A stretch of DNA of 64,000 nucleotides, from positions 186,001 to 250,000 of the forward strand of contig NZ_JAEKJB010000006.1 of the NCBI RefSeq assembly GCF_016785095.1, in the 5' to 3' direction. The notes beneath the pieces are model-generated. The model did no database searches. It saw only the letters and a program-made list of their open reading frames with translations, and was not told the origin of the DNA. The translations under genes and the position numbers were made by a program. This document shows, one piece after another, positions 11,651-22,290 of the stretch; positions within the stretch are counted from its first letter, which is position 1, and each line of letters begins with the position of its first letter. Source of the DNA: Alloalcanivorax marinus. Lineage in GTDB: Bacteria; Pseudomonadota; Gammaproteobacteria; Pseudomonadales; Alcanivoracaceae.

Positions 11651-12928
11651 TCAGAGGGCTCCGAAGCCGGTGAACACGGTTCTCACGGTGCGCATCAGGA
11701 TCAGCAGATCCAGGCCCAGGGAAAGGTTCTTGATGTAGTAGAAGTCGTGCTCCACTTTCTGGCGGGTGGATTCGGTATCCGTGGCGTAGCCATGGGCCAC
11801 CTGGGCCCAGCCGGTAATGCCCGGGCGGATGATATGGCGGTAGCTGTAGAAGGGCACTTCCTGCTCGAAGCGCTCGACGAAGCCGGGCTGCTCCGGGCGC
11901 GGGCCGATCAGGCTCATGTCGCCGCGCAGCACGTTGAAAATCTGCGGCAACTCGTCGATGCGAAACTTGCGGATGAACGCCCCCAGCCGGGTGATGCGGT
12001 GGGCGTCCTCGTCGGCGAACTGGGGCTCGCGGCCATCATCCGGGCGCATGGAGCGGAACTTGTACATGCGGAACACCCGGTTGCCCCGGCCCACGCGCTC
12101 CTGCACGAACAGCGCCGGCCCCGGCGAATCCAGCCGGATCAACAGCGCCACCACCAGGCACACCGGGATGATCAACGGCAGCATCAGCAACGACAGCACC
12201 AGATCCAGGGCGCGCTTGGCGGACAGGTACACCGGTGATGGTTGCAGGGTGCCCAGGTCCTTGCTCTTCAGGCGGGTCAGATCGACCTTGCCCTGAATCG
12301 CCTCCAGCACCTTGCCGCTGTCCAGCACCGGCAGCCCGGCGATGCTGCAATGGCTGATAAAGCGAATCCAGTCGTCATCCAGCCGGGCGCCCATGTCCAC
12401 CACCAGGCCGTCATAGCGGCAGTCACCCAGTTCCGGTTGGGCCAGATAACGCCATTGAACATTGCGGGTGCGTGGCATCTCGCCGACCAGGGCGGAGGGC
12501 ACCACCGCCAGCTTCAGATGCCGGAAACGGCGGTTGATCAGAATCGACAAGGTCTGAAGTCCCAGCAGCAGCCCCATGCCGACCACCAGGGAGGTGCGCG
12601 CGTAGCCGATGCGGCATAGCAGCACCACGGTGATCACCAGCCCGGCGGAAAGCAGGGTGGTGCCCAGCGTCCAGGCCAGGGCGCGCCCGCCGGCGAAGCG
12701 ACCGATGTGCTGGCTCAGGTAAATGCTGATCAGGTAAATGCTGGCCAGCAGCATCAGCGTGGTGGCCTGATTCTCGTCGCGGGGGGCACCCTGATAGCTC
12801 AGGAACTGGGCCCCGGCGATCAGAATACCCAGGCCGGCCGCGTGCCCCAGAACCGGGCTGAGAAACAGTTTTTCATACCAGCGGTCGTGGCGCGACGGCG
12901 CGGCATGGACGGAATGTTGCTGCTGCAT
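11651..12928 (-). CDS. Initiating sugar transferase (undecaprenyl-phosphate sugar phosphotransferase, WcaJ/PssY-like)
   Basis: A membrane enzyme that starts repeat-unit assembly by moving a sugar-1-phosphate to undecaprenyl phosphate. It is 425 residues long with four N-terminal hydrophobic segments, a soluble middle domain, then a re-entrant membrane helix (KRALDLVLSLLMLPLIIPVC) and the catalytic Bac_transf domain. Visible catalytic motifs are MYKFRSM, RKFRIDELPQ, GDMSLIGPRP and RPGITGWAQV. It heads the minus-strand operon with the two GT2s. Donor specificity (glucose, galactose or other) is not determined by these motifs. Confidence 0.93.
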   Translation of the reverse strand: MQQQHSVHAAPSRHDRWYEKLFLSPVLGHAAGLGILIAGAQFLSYQGAPRDENQATTLMLLASIYLISIYLSQHIGRFAGGRALAWTLGTTLLSAGLVITVVLLCRIGYARTSLVVGMGLLLGLQTLSILINRRFRHLKLAVVPSALVGEMPRTRNVQWRYLAQPELGDCRYDGLVVDMGARLDDDWIRFISHCSIAGLPVLDSGKVLEAIQGKVDLTRLKSKDLGTLQPSPVYLSAKRALDLVLSLLMLPLIIPVCLVVALLIRLDSPGPALFVQERVGRGNRVFRMYKFRSMRPDDGREPQFADEDAHRITRLGAFIRKFRIDELPQIFNVLRGDMSLIGPRPEQPGFVERFEQEVPFYSYRHIIRPGITGWAQVAHGYATDTESTRQKVEHDFYYIKNLSLGLDLLILMRTVRTVFTGFGAL

Positions 12929-13014
12929 GCGGTCCCTGGAACAGCCGGAGGATCGCGCAAGTTTAACACGGCCCGTATCAGGCTCAATGAAGACCCCGTC
13001 ACGAAGCGTAAATG

Positions 13015-13041
13015 GCCGCCGCCGGGTCAGCCGGCGGCGGC
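13015..13041 (-). terminator. Hairpin downstream of the PHP lipoprotein gene
   Basis: An 11-bp perfect GC stem (13015-13025 with 13031-13041) and a 5-nt loop begin 8 bp after the stop codon at 13049. There is no clear U tract on the minus strand, so it may be a weak terminator or an mRNA 3' end stabiliser. Confidence 0.45.
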
Positions 13042-13048
13042 GGGCGGG

Positions 13049-14689
13049 TCAATCCCCGAGGGTCAGGAAGATCGGATTGGAGTAGAACCAGAGGTCGTTG
13101 TAGTTGCGCGCGTTGATGGCGTCGAAGCGGGCGGCGTCACTGGCCAGATCGACCTTCCGATCAGGCAGGGGCTCGCCGTCCTGGGTCTCGCCGTCCACGT
13201 CCGGCGCCAGGTTGGTGCCGCGCAGACGCAGGTACTGATCGCCGGTTACCGTGAGGGTATGGGTGATGGTGGCGAAGCCGTCCTCGTCCACGCTCCAGTC
13301 GTTGGCATTGAAGCGCGCCAGTACCCGGGTGCTGGGGTTTTCGGCGCTTTGGTAGGCGGCGCTGCCCGGCGTCGCCGGGGCGCTGACATCACCGACGATC
13401 AGGTCCACGTGATCGACCACAGGACGGGCCTGCACCAGGTGGCCGCTCTCCAGCGGGTACTCGTAGTTGTTGCGCTCCGGGCTACGGAAGCGGATCGTCA
13501 CCGTGACCTGCTCGCCCCGGTCCACCGCCAGTGCGTCTCCCATCATGGCGGCGTCGTCACCGGCTTGCGCCTGGAAGGAGAGGGCATCGATCAGATCGCC
13601 GAACACACCGAACAGGCGGCCGCCGCGCAGGGCTTCCAGCAGGTCCGCCGGGGTGCGGGCGTCGTCGTCCAGCCAGACGTAGGTCTTGGCATACTCCCCC
13701 GGCGCATAGCCACTGCTGTAGCGACCCTGGGCGGTGGTGAAGTGGTAGTCGGAGTTGGCCACGGTCCAGATCCGGCGCCCCTCGCCAAGCAGCGCATCCC
13801 AGGGCCCGCCCAGCGTGGCGACGATGTAGTCGGTGCCGCCATAGGTGCGGGAGGCCAGGTTGGCATCGGTGTAGGCTTCCACATAGCCGCCCCGGTCCGG
13901 CTCCATCTGGTTGCCGACCATGCCCTCGATACTGAAGAAAATCTCCGGTGCCAGGTCGTTCATTTCGCGGAGCTGGGCCACCGTGTACTTATTCATGTAG
14001 CGGTTCGGATGATTAAGCAGCATGTAGCTGTCGGGGTGGTGGTCGCGCAACCATTCGATGGCTTTGAGTGAGTCTTCATGGGTGGAGTAGGCGCGGGTCT
14101 GGTCGCTCAGGGAATCCACCAGTCCGGCGTCGAACAGGGCCGGGTCGCGGTTGGTGAACAGGTACTCAAACTCCGCCACGGCGCGCAGATTGTCCTCGGC
14201 GTAGGGCGCTTCCATGCCGATGCCGATGTTCACGTGGTCATGGGTGGGCATGTCCCATTCCACCGTGGAGAAGATGGTCTTGCCCTCGTAGCGGCCCTCG
14301 GCCTGGGCCTGTTCCACATAGGGCTTTTCATATTCCACCAGCCCCCGGGAGAAGGGAATCGCGCCGCCCTGCAGGGCGCTGCCGGTATGGTCCCGGCCGG
14401 ACAGTCGCAGGTGGTTGGACAGTGCCATCCAATCCAGGCCGTAGTGGTCGAAGCCATCGTCGAGCACGCTTTGCAGCGATACCTGGGCATCATCGGATTG
14501 GTAGGTGTGAACGTGCAGGTCGCCGTGGGTCCAGCCGCCGGCGCGGGCTACCGGCGGGGTCGGCTCGGGGTCGGCGTCGCCGACCGGGTCATTGTCGCTG
14601 TCGCCGCCGCAGGCACTCAGGGCCACGGCGCAGGCCAGCAGCGACCAGCGCGCGCGACGGGAAAAGGGGGAATCAGCGCGAACGTTCAT
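13049..14689 (-). CDS. PHP-domain lipoprotein (putative metal-dependent phosphoesterase)
   Basis: A 546-residue protein with a lipoprotein signal (SLLACAVALSACGG; Cys at residue 27) and a short acidic/Pro linker. It then has a PHP domain: WTHGDLHVHTYQSDD supplies the first His-x-His, LLNHPNRYMNKY and TVANSDYHFT supply later metal ligands. The C-terminal ~170 residues look beta-rich (SPERNNYEYPL... DQYLRLRGTN). The export signal indicates a periplasmic or surface enzyme. The substrate is unknown; secreted PHP proteins occur near carbohydrate and phosphate-scavenging genes. It lies between the polysaccharide locus and tRNA-Asn, in a separate transcription unit. Confidence 0.8.
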   Translation of the reverse strand: MNVRADSPFSRRARWSLLACAVALSACGGDSDNDPVGDADPEPTPPVARAGGWTHGDLHVHTYQSDDAQVSLQSVLDDGFDHYGLDWMALSNHLRLSGRDHTGSALQGGAIPFSRGLVEYEKPYVEQAQAEGRYEGKTIFSTVEWDMPTHDHVNIGIGMEAPYAEDNLRAVAEFEYLFTNRDPALFDAGLVDSLSDQTRAYSTHEDSLKAIEWLRDHHPDSYMLLNHPNRYMNKYTVAQLREMNDLAPEIFFSIEGMVGNQMEPDRGGYVEAYTDANLASRTYGGTDYIVATLGGPWDALLGEGRRIWTVANSDYHFTTAQGRYSSGYAPGEYAKTYVWLDDDARTPADLLEALRGGRLFGVFGDLIDALSFQAQAGDDAAMMGDALAVDRGEQVTVTIRFRSPERNNYEYPLESGHLVQARPVVDHVDLIVGDVSAPATPGSAAYQSAENPSTRVLARFNANDWSVDEDGFATITHTLTVTGDQYLRLRGTNLAPDVDGETQDGEPLPDRKVDLASDAARFDAINARNYNDLWFYSNPIFLTLGD

Positions 14690-14765
14690 GGGTACTTCTC
14701 CAGGTAAAAAGGGGCGAGCGCCCGATTAGGAAAAAAGCACCATAGGGAGGAAGTATGACGAGGCG

Positions 14766-14866
14766 GTGACCAGCACGGCTCGAACCGGGTTGGCCACCAC
14801 ATAACGGGCCGTCGGCAACGGATCGGCCTCACGGCGTAACGCCCGGTCATGGTAGCCCCGCTGCCA
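14766..14866 (-). pseudogene. Remnant of a RAYT (REP-associated tyrosine transposase)
   Basis: The minus-strand translation WQRGYHDRALRREADPLPTA continuing RYVVANPVRAVLV aligns without gaps to the intact RAYT at 52.7-53.2 kb, with 20 identities in 33 positions including the catalytic-Tyr motif RY-x-VANP. The HUH half and start are missing, so only the C-terminal third survives. It lies directly downstream of the tRNA-Asn terminator. Confidence 0.75.
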
Positions 14867-14892
14867 AACCGGCCCACCCAGGCAGCGGGCAT

Positions 14893-14922
14893 AAAAAAAG
14901 GGCCTACCCGATGGGTAGGCCC
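14893..14922 (-). terminator. Rho-independent terminator of tRNA-Asn
   Basis: A perfect 10-bp stem GGGCCTACCC/GGGTAGGCCC with a 3-nt loop is followed on the minus strand by seven T residues. It lies 7 bp after the CCA end of the tRNA. Confidence 0.93.
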
Positions 14923-14929
14923 TTCTATT

Positions 14930-15005
14930 TGGCTCCGCCTGCTGGGCTCGAACCAGCGACCCGCTGATTAACAGTCAGCTGCTCTACCAACTGAGCTAAG
15001 GCGGA
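14930..15005 (-). tRNA. tRNA-Asn (GTT)
   Basis: The 76-base minus-strand sequence starts TCCGCCTTAGCTCAG and ends GGCGGAGCCA with an encoded CCA. The acceptor stem TCCGCCT/AGGCGGA pairs fully, the T arm has GGTTCGAGCC, and the anticodon loop CTGTTAA reads GTT. It has its own terminator. Confidence 0.97.
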
Positions 15006-15072
15006 ATAACTTGAGGCGCGTATAGTAGTGGCGGCCCCCGGGGGCGTCAACACCCGGGGGACCGTTTGCTGC

Positions 15073-16263
15073 TTATTTAGACAGCGCTTGCTCGATGCGA
15101 CGAATCGCCTCTTTCAGGGTGTCCATGCCGGTGGCGAAGGACAGCCGCAGGCAGCCCGGGGCACCGAAGGCGGAGCCGGGTACCAGGGCCACTTCCGCGG
15201 TCTCCAGGAGCTTGGCGGCCAGGTCGGTGCAGCTTTCCACCCCGTCCATGGTGGCGATGGCGCCGGAGAAGTCCGGGAAGGCATAGAAGGTGCCGTCGCC
15301 GGCGGCGCAGGTGACGCCCGGCAGCTTGTTGAGCGCGTCCACTACATAGTCGTGGCGCTCCTTGAAGGCCTTGACCATGTCCTTCACGCACTGCTGGTCA
15401 CCGGCCAGGGCGGCCTCGGCGGCGGCCTGGCTGATGGAGGCCGGGTTGGAGGTGGACTGGCTCTGCACCTTCTTCATGGCCGCGATCAGTTTTTGCGGGC
15501 CGCCGGCGTAGCCGATCCGCCAGCCGGTCATGGAGTAGGCCTTGGAGACGCCGTTCATCACCACGGTGCGGTCATACAGCGCCGGGCAGGCGTTGACGAT
15601 GTTCACGAACGGCTTGCCGGTCCACAGGATGTGCTCGTACATGTCGTCGGTGGCGACCACGATGTCCGGGTGCTTCTCCAGCACCGCGCCCAGGGCGGCC
15701 AGCTCTTCCTTGGAGTAGGCCATACCGGACGGGTTGGACGGGCTGTTGATCACGAACAGACGGGTTTTCGGCGTGATCGCCGCTTCCAACTGCTCCGGGG
15801 TGATCTTGAAGCGGCTGTCCACGTCGGTTTCCAGTACCACGGGCACGCCGCCGGCCACTTTCACCATGTCCGGGTAGCTGACCCAGTAAGGCGCCGGGAT
15901 GATCGCCTCGTCGCCGTCGTTGAGCAGCGCCAGGGCCATGTTGAAGAAGCTCTGCTTGCCGCCGCTGGACACCAGAATCTGAGCGGGCTCGTAGTCGAGG
16001 CCGTTCTCGTTCTTGAACTTGTTGATAATGGCCTTTTTCAGGCCGGGAGTGCCGTCCACGGGGGTGTACTTGGTCTTGCCGGCGTTAATCGCGTCGATCG
16101 CGGCCTGTTTGATATGATCCGGGGTATCGAAATCCGGCTCGCCCGCGCCCAGGCCGATGATATCCTTGCCCTCGGCTCGCAGTTCCGCTGCCTTGGAAGT
16201 GATCGCCAGTGTCGGGGAAGGCTTGATGCGTTGCACGCGGTCGGAAAGGTTGATATCGGACAT
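15073..16263 (-). CDS. aspC: Aspartate aminotransferase (class I, PLP-dependent)
   Basis: Exchanges amino groups between aspartate/glutamate and their 2-oxo acids. 396 residues with class-I fold landmarks: [15 protein letters not shown] near the N terminus, INSPSNPSG, and the PLP-lysine motif [15 protein letters not shown], plus the C-terminal substrate-binding RLSFA arginine. It resembles the Bacillus/Thermus type (subgroup Ib) rather than the E. coli AspC subgroup, so the substrate range may also include other amino acids. It is divergent from uvrB, an order also found in Pseudomonas. Confidence 0.92.
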   Translation of the reverse strand: MSDINLSDRVQRIKPSPTLAITSKAAELRAEGKDIIGLGAGEPDFDTPDHIKQAAIDAINAGKTKYTPVDGTPGLKKAIINKFKNENGLDYEPAQILVSSGGKQSFFNMALALLNDGDEAIIPAPYWVSYPDMVKVAGGVPVVLETDVDSRFKITPEQLEAAITPKTRLFVINSPSNPSGMAYSKEELAALGAVLEKHPDIVVATDDMYEHILWTGKPFVNIVNACPALYDRTVVMNGVSKAYSMTGWRIGYAGGPQKLIAAMKKVQSQSTSNPASISQAAAEAALAGDQQCVKDMVKAFKERHDYVVDALNKLPGVTCAAGDGTFYAFPDFSGAIATMDGVESCTDLAAKLLETAEVALVPGSAFGAPGCLRLSFATGMDTLKEAIRRIEQALSK

Positions 16264-16485
16264 GCACTCCTCATTTCTCTAATGAGTACTGGCCGCGCTG
16301 GTGGCGCGGAGTGGGTCATTGATATTACCGTATTCCGCCGCCACCTCCTAGGCCACGGGCGATCCCGATCACCGCCATCAGGTGGTCAGACGACTACCGC
16401 CAGCCCTGGTTCGGCGTGGCCCCGGGGCGCGCCCGCCGCCGCCGGATTCGGCGCCAACAGTTTTCCTAATTTTACAGAGACGACG

Positions 16486-18501
16486 ATGGCAGACACCGCG
16501 TTCAACCTGCATTCGGAGTACCAGCCCGCCGGCGACCAGCCCACCGCCATCGCCGGCCTGGTGGAAGGCATTCACGACGGTCTGGGCCATCAGACCCTGC
16601 TCGGCGTGACCGGCTCCGGCAAGACCTTCACCATGGCCAACGTGATCCAGGAGGTGCAGCGGCCCACCATCATCCTGGCACCCAACAAGACCCTGGCCGC
16701 CCAGCTCTACGGGGAGTTCAAGGCGTTCTTCCCGGAGAACGCGGTGGAGTACTTCGTCTCCTACTACGATTACTACCAGCCGGAGGCTTACGTCCCCAGC
16801 TCGGACACCTTTATCGAGAAGGACGCTTCGGTGAACGAGCACATCGAGCAGATGCGGCTGTCCGCCACCAAGGCGATCCTGGAACGGCGCGACACCATCA
16901 TCGTCGCCACCGTGTCCGCCATTTACGGCCTGGGCGACCCGGCCAGCTACCATGCCATGGTGCTGCACCTGGTGCGCGGCGACCATATTGATCAGCGCGA
17001 TCTGCTGCGCCGCCTGGCGGAGCTGCAGTACACCCGCAACGAGATGGATTTCCGCCGCGCCACCTACCGGGTGCGTGGCGATGTCATCGACATCTTCCCG
17101 GCGGAGGAAGAGAAAGAGGCGGTGCGCATCGAACTGTTCGACGACGAGATCGAGGACATCAGCATCTTCGATCCGCTCACCGGCGAGGTGATCAAGCGAG
17201 TGGGGCGCATCACCATCTATCCGAAGAGCCATTACGTCACGCCCCGGGAAACCGTGCTCAAGGCGGTGGAAATGATCAAGGAGGAACTGGCCGACCGGCT
17301 CAAGATCCTCAAGGACAACAACAAGCTGGTGGAAGCCCAGCGGCTGGAGCAGCGCACCCGCTTCGACATCGAAATGCTCCAGGAGCTGGGCTACTGCAAT
17401 GGCGTGGAAAACTACTCACGCCTGTTCTCCGGTCGCCAGCCCGGCGAGGCGCCGCCCACCCTGTTTGACTACCTGCCCGACGACGCCCTGCTGATCGTCG
17501 ACGAATCCCACGTCACCATTCCCCAGCTTGGCGGCATGTACAAAGGCGACCGTTCGCGCAAGGAAACCCTGGTGGAGTTCGGCTTCCGGCTGCCCTCGGC
17601 CCTGGACAACCGGCCGCTCAAATTCGAGGAATGGGAGCGGCTGGCGCCGCAGATGGTGTTCGTTTCCGCCACGCCCGGCCCCTATGAAGAGAAGTACGCC
17701 GGCCAGGTGGTGGAACAGGTGGTGCGCCCCACCGGCCTGGTGGACCCGGCCATCGAGGTGCGCCCGGCGGGCAGCCAGGTGGACGACCTGCTCGGCGAGG
17801 TGCGCGAATCCGTGGAGAAAGGCGAGCGGGTGCTGGTTACCACGCTGACCAAGCGCATGGCCGAGGACCTCACCGAGTACCTCAACGAGCACGGCGTCAA
17901 GGTGCGCTACCTGCACTCCGACATCGACACCGTGGAGCGAGTGGAGATCATTCGCGACCTGCGCCTGGGCAAGTTCGACGTGTTGGTGGGCATTAACCTG
18001 CTGCGCGAGGGGCTGGACATGCCGGAGGTGGCCCTGGTGGCGATCCTCGACGCCGACAAGGAAGGTTTCCTGCGCGCAGAGCGCTCGTTGATCCAGACCA
18101 TTGGCCGGGCGGCGCGCAACATCAACGGTCGCGCCATTCTTTACGCCGACCAGATCACCGGTTCCATGCGCCGCGCCATGGACGAAACCGAGCGCCGCCG
18201 CGACAAGCAGATCGCCCATAACAAGGAACGGGGCATTACCCCCCAGGCGCTCAAGAAGCAGGTGCGAGACATCATGGACGACGCCTACACCACCGGCGCC
18301 GGCCAGCCGGAGCGCAAGCGCACCCGCAAGGTCGCCGAGGACAAGGAAAAGTACGTGGCGCGTTCTCCGGCGGAGGTGGCCAAGGACATCGAAAAGCTGG
18401 AGGCGGAGATGATGGAGCACGCCAAGAACCTGGAGTTCGAGCAGGCCGCCGCCGTGCGCGACAGGATTCACAAGCTGCGCGAGGAAGGCTTCATGCGCTA
18501 G
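16486..18501 (+). CDS. uvrB: Excinuclease ABC subunit B
   Basis: UvrB is the damage-verification helicase of nucleotide excision repair. The 671-residue protein has Walker [18 protein letters not shown], the beta-hairpin aromatics [12 protein letters not shown], helicase motif [14 protein letters not shown], motif VI-type QTIGRAARN and the C-terminal UVR/UvrC-binding helix ([20 protein letters not shown]). The frame stays open far upstream through aspC, but homology begins at ATG 16486 ([19 protein letters not shown]). No LexA box was seen in the 220-bp gap upstream. Confidence 0.97.
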   Translation: MADTAFNLHSEYQPAGDQPTAIAGLVEGIHDGLGHQTLLGVTGSGKTFTMANVIQEVQRPTIILAPNKTLAAQLYGEFKAFFPENAVEYFVSYYDYYQPEAYVPSSDTFIEKDASVNEHIEQMRLSATKAILERRDTIIVATVSAIYGLGDPASYHAMVLHLVRGDHIDQRDLLRRLAELQYTRNEMDFRRATYRVRGDVIDIFPAEEEKEAVRIELFDDEIEDISIFDPLTGEVIKRVGRITIYPKSHYVTPRETVLKAVEMIKEELADRLKILKDNNKLVEAQRLEQRTRFDIEMLQELGYCNGVENYSRLFSGRQPGEAPPTLFDYLPDDALLIVDESHVTIPQLGGMYKGDRSRKETLVEFGFRLPSALDNRPLKFEEWERLAPQMVFVSATPGPYEEKYAGQVVEQVVRPTGLVDPAIEVRPAGSQVDDLLGEVRESVEKGERVLVTTLTKRMAEDLTEYLNEHGVKVRYLHSDIDTVERVEIIRDLRLGKFDVLVGINLLREGLDMPEVALVAILDADKEGFLRAERSLIQTIGRAARNINGRAILYADQITGSMRRAMDETERRRDKQIAHNKERGITPQALKKQVRDIMDDAYTTGAGQPERKRTRKVAEDKEKYVARSPAEVAKDIEKLEAEMMEHAKNLEFEQAAAVRDRIHKLREEGFMR

Positions 18502-18511
18502 CGGGGTGGGT

Positions 18512-18579
18512 ATCGCGGCTGAAGCCGCTCCTACCGCAATCAGACACGCCGTCGCCGTAGGAGCGGCTTTAGCCGCGAT
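18512..18579. repeat. REPIN (inverted pair of short REPs)
   Basis: Left REP 18512-18534 and inverted right REP 18557-18579, each with core GCGGC-TGAA-GCCGC or its complement and CTCCTAC/GTAGGAG inner ends. It lies 10 bp after the uvrB stop and can form a long hairpin. Confidence 0.9.
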
Positions 18580-18646
18580 GGCCGTCGAACACCCCGCACG
18601 CGCCGATGCTACAATTCGCCCCATCAAATCGATTCAAGGAGTTCCC

Positions 18647-19624
18647 ATGCCGATCGCCATGGTCATGCATGAACCCGGCGGCCCCGAGGTTCTGAAACCC
18701 GAATCCATCCAGGTAGGCGAGCCCGGCCCCGGCGAGCTGCATCTCAAACAAACCGCCGTGGGCGTCAACTTCCACGACATCTATGTGCGCTCCGGCCTTT
18801 ACCAGACCCTGCCGCTACCCGGCGTGCCCGGCCTGGAAGGGGCCGGCGAGGTGCTGGCGGTGGGCGAGGGCGTGGATCGCTTCCGGGTCGGTGACCGGGT
18901 CGCCTACATTGCCCACGGCTACGGCGCCTACGCGGAAGAACGGTTGATCAAGGCCGACAACGCGGTGCCTCTGCCGGACGGGCTGGACGATACCCTGGTG
19001 GCGGGAATGATGGTGCGCGGGCTCACCGCCCGGGTGTTGATGACCGACGTGTTCGCCTTGCGCCCGGAACACACCCTGTTGATCCAGGCCGCCGCCGGTG
19101 GCGTCGGCCAGTTGCTGTGCCAGTGGGCCCACCGCCTCGGCGCCACCGTCATCGGCACCGTGGGCAGCGACGCCAAGGCCGAGCAGGCCCGCGCCGGCGG
19201 CTGCGACCATGTGATCCTGTACCGCCAGCAGGACGTGGCTGGCGCGGTGAAGGAAATCACCGGCGGCAAGGGAGTCGACGTGGCCTATGATTCGGTGGGC
19301 AAGGACACCTTCTATGGCTCCCTGGATTGCCTGGCCCCGCGCGGTCATCTGGTCAACTTCGGCCAGTCCTCCGGGCCGGTGGAGCCGCTGGCCATGCCGC
19401 GCCTGGCCGCCGCCTCCCTCACTGTCACCCGCCCCATGCTTGGCCATTACATTGGTGACCTGGCGCGCCGCGATCAGGTCGCCGCCGAGTTCTTCGCCGC
19501 CCTCCAGGACGGCACCCTGGCCCCCGCCGCCCCGGCGCTCTACGACCTCAAGGACGTGGGCCGCGCCCACCAGGACATGGAAGCGCGCAAAACCCACGGC
19601 GCCGTGGTGCTCACGGTATCGTGA
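18647..19624 (+). CDS. qor: NADPH:quinone oxidoreductase (zinc-independent MDR family)
   Basis: One- or two-electron quinone reductase of the QorA type, 325 residues. It carries GVNFHDIYVRSGLY and PGLEGAGEV of the GroES-like domain, the nucleotide-binding AAAGGVGQLLCQWA, and lacks the Cys/His zinc ligands of alcohol dehydrogenases. ATG 18647 follows AAGGAG with a 5-nt gap; the longer frame upstream runs through a REP element and is not coding. Its end overlaps the GTG of yigZ (GTGA), so the two are co-translated. Confidence 0.92.
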   Translation: MPIAMVMHEPGGPEVLKPESIQVGEPGPGELHLKQTAVGVNFHDIYVRSGLYQTLPLPGVPGLEGAGEVLAVGEGVDRFRVGDRVAYIAHGYGAYAEERLIKADNAVPLPDGLDDTLVAGMMVRGLTARVLMTDVFALRPEHTLLIQAAAGGVGQLLCQWAHRLGATVIGTVGSDAKAEQARAGGCDHVILYRQQDVAGAVKEITGGKGVDVAYDSVGKDTFYGSLDCLAPRGHLVNFGQSSGPVEPLAMPRLAAASLTVTRPMLGHYIGDLARRDQVAAEFFAALQDGTLAPAAPALYDLKDVGRAHQDMEARKTHGAVVLTVS

Positions 19625-20219
19625 CCTATCCGGTGCCAGGCGGTCCGGTGGACCGCGAGATCGAGATCAATAAAAGCCGCTTTATCGCCTGGTTGCGCCC
19701 GGTGCGCAGCCGGGAGGAAGGGCAGGGCGTGCTCGACGAGGCCCGCGCCCGCTACCCGGACGCTACCCACCACTGCCACGCCTGGCTGATCGGCGCGCCC
19801 AACTCCGGCCACGGCGCCATGAACGACGACGGCGAACCCTCCGGCACCGCCGGCAAACCGATCTTCAACGTGATTCAGCACAAGGGCGTGGGCGATGTCA
19901 TGGTGGTGGTGATCCGCTACTTCGGCGGCGTCAAGCTGGGCGCCGGCGGGCTGGTGCGTGCCTACGCCGGCGCCGCCGAGGCGGTGTTGTCCGCCATGGA
20001 GGTGGTGGAACAGGTGCCGGAAAGCGCCTTTACCCTGACCCTGGGCTTCGCCGACGAGCAACCCCTGCGCCACTGGTGTGATCAGAACGGCGCTCGCCTG
20101 GAGGCGGTGGACTACGGGCAGGCGGTCACCGCCCGGCTCACGGTGGCGGATGCCACCGAGCCGGCGCTGCGAGCCTTCTGCGCCGCCCAGGGCATTATCG
20201 TGGAAGGCCCCTCGGCGGC

Positions 20220-20223
<4 letters not shown>
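19621..20223 (+). CDS. yigZ: YigZ/IMPACT family protein
   Basis: A 200-residue UPF0029 protein. The IMPACT domain signature is visible ([55 protein letters not shown]), followed by a C-terminal DUF1949 domain from about residue 135. The biochemical role in bacteria is unsettled; the fold resembles elongation-factor domain IV and suggests RNA or nucleotide binding. GTG start overlaps the qor stop. The stop overlaps that of the opposite-strand tatD gene. Confidence 0.93.
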
Positions 20224-21025
<802 letters not shown>

Positions 21026-21029
<4 letters not shown>

Positions 21030-21538
21030 GACGCCTGCTCCTGGGCGGCCCCCGGTGTCAGGCGGCGGTTCAGCCGCTCGCGCAGGTCCTCCACCCGGCG
21101 CCGGTTAGCGCCCAGGTCCCAGTAACCCAGCCGTGAGGCGGAGCGCACCTCGATCACCCCGTCCTCGTGTACGTAGAAGGTCACGTCGTCCACGAAACGC
21201 ATCAGGCGCGAGGTGAAGCGAGCCTGGATTCGCGCCGGCCCCACCGCTTCGAACTGCACGCGGGGCAGCTCGCTCAGGGTGTCCTTGAGCAGCGCCAGGC
21301 TGGCATCACGGTGGCCGGCGCCGGGTAGCGGCGCCACCCGGTGGCGGTCATCGTCGGCCAGGCTGGATACGCAATTGGGCGACGATGGACAGGGAGCAAG
21401 CAAACGAGTGTCCGTCATGGCGTGGCTCTTATCGGCCGTCCCGGAGGCGGGCGCCGGATCGCTCTGGCAGCCGGAGGCGACCAGGGCGAGGCTCAGCGCG
21501 AACGCCGTGGCGAGACGGTTAATGGCGGTTCGGGTCAC
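21026..21538 (-). CDS. DUF1499 family lipoprotein
   Basis: 170 residues with a lipoprotein signal peptide ([13 protein letters not shown]; lipid Cys at 24) and a DUF1499 domain, recognised by the motif [18 protein letters not shown] and the later [23 protein letters not shown]. It is expected to be anchored facing the periplasm. The function of the domain is unknown. GTG 21538 lies inside the end of lexA (20-bp overlap), and its stop overlaps the tatD start, so it is translationally coupled in an operon headed by lexA. Confidence 0.85.
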
Positions 21539-22133
21539 GAATCAGCCCCACGAAAATACCTTCGATCATCAGCTCGTCGGCGGGCACCCGGATCGGCTCA
21601 TAGGCATCGTTGGCCGGCAGCAGGGTGGCGCTGGACTTGTTCAGTCTTAGCGTCTTCACCGTGACCTCGTCGTCAATGCGCGCCACCACGATCTCCCCGG
21701 AACGGGCGGTCTGGCTCTTGCGCACGGCGATCAGGTCGCCGTCGAAAATGCCGGCCTCGACCATGCTGTCGCCCTGTACCTTGAGCAGGTAGGTGGGGCG
21801 CTGGCGGAACAGGCCCTGGGGCACCGGCACGGTGCGCTCCACATTCTCGATGGCCTCGATGGGCGTACCGGCGGCCACCTTGCCGACCACCGGCAGCTCG
21901 TCCTCGGCCTCCAGGGCGGCCTCGAGCAGCTGGATGCCCCGCGAGCGGTCGCCGTGCAGGCGAATATAGCCTTTACGCTCCAGGGCACGCAGATGGTCGG
22001 AGGCGGCGTTCTTGGACTGGAACCCCATGCGTTCGGCGATTTCGGCGCGGGTCGGCGCCATGCCGGTTTCCTGGCGTGATTCACGGATGCAGTCCAGTAC
22101 CTGCTGCTGGCGTGCGGTAAGGGTGCTGCTCAT
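21519..22133 (-). CDS. lexA: SOS repressor LexA
   Basis: Represses SOS genes and self-cleaves when bound by RecA filaments. 204 residues. The N-terminal winged helix has LTARQQQVLDCI and the recognition helix region TRAEIAERMGFQSKNAASDH. The cleavage site lies at Ala-Gly in GKVAAGTP. Catalytic Ser is in VQGDSMVEAG and Lys in DEVTVKTLRL. ATG 22133 follows AAGGAGG by 5 bp. A CTG-N10-CAG box at 22171-22186 provides autoregulation. It heads the lexA-DUF1499-tatD operon. Confidence 0.97.
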   Translation of the reverse strand: MSSTLTARQQQVLDCIRESRQETGMAPTRAEIAERMGFQSKNAASDHLRALERKGYIRLHGDRSRGIQLLEAALEAEDELPVVGKVAAGTPIEAIENVERTVPVPQGLFRQRPTYLLKVQGDSMVEAGIFDGDLIAVRKSQTARSGEIVVARIDDEVTVKTLRLNKSSATLLPANDAYEPIRVPADELMIEGIFVGLIRDPNRH

Positions 22134-22170
22134 AACGTCCTCCTTGGGGCCATGCCCGTCATGACCCATA

Positions 22171-22186
22171 CTGATAATATGAACAG
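22171..22186. promoter_or_regulatory. LexA (SOS) box
   Basis: CTGATAATATGAACAG fits the CTG-N10-CAG consensus with an AT-rich centre. It is 38 bp upstream of the lexA start and lies in the divergent region with the cyclic-nucleotide-binding gene, so either or both could be controlled. Confidence 0.88.
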
Positions 22187-22290
22187 TATTATATGTCCAG
22201 TACTTTTAAAAGCCCCTTCACGCGTTCGGGCATCGCTTTTGTCGGTCGCCGCGCCTAGCATTGGGTCTTTCAAGGGGATCGGAAGCAACC

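Noticed and set aside
12707..14071. Large plus-strand frame opposite the sugar transferase and PHP genes
   Set aside because: High-GC shadow of two genes with clear motifs; its own translation has no recognisable domain.
15028..16485. Long in-frame extension upstream of uvrB
   Set aside because: It is antisense to aspC, shows no family similarity, and the UvrB family start is at 16486.
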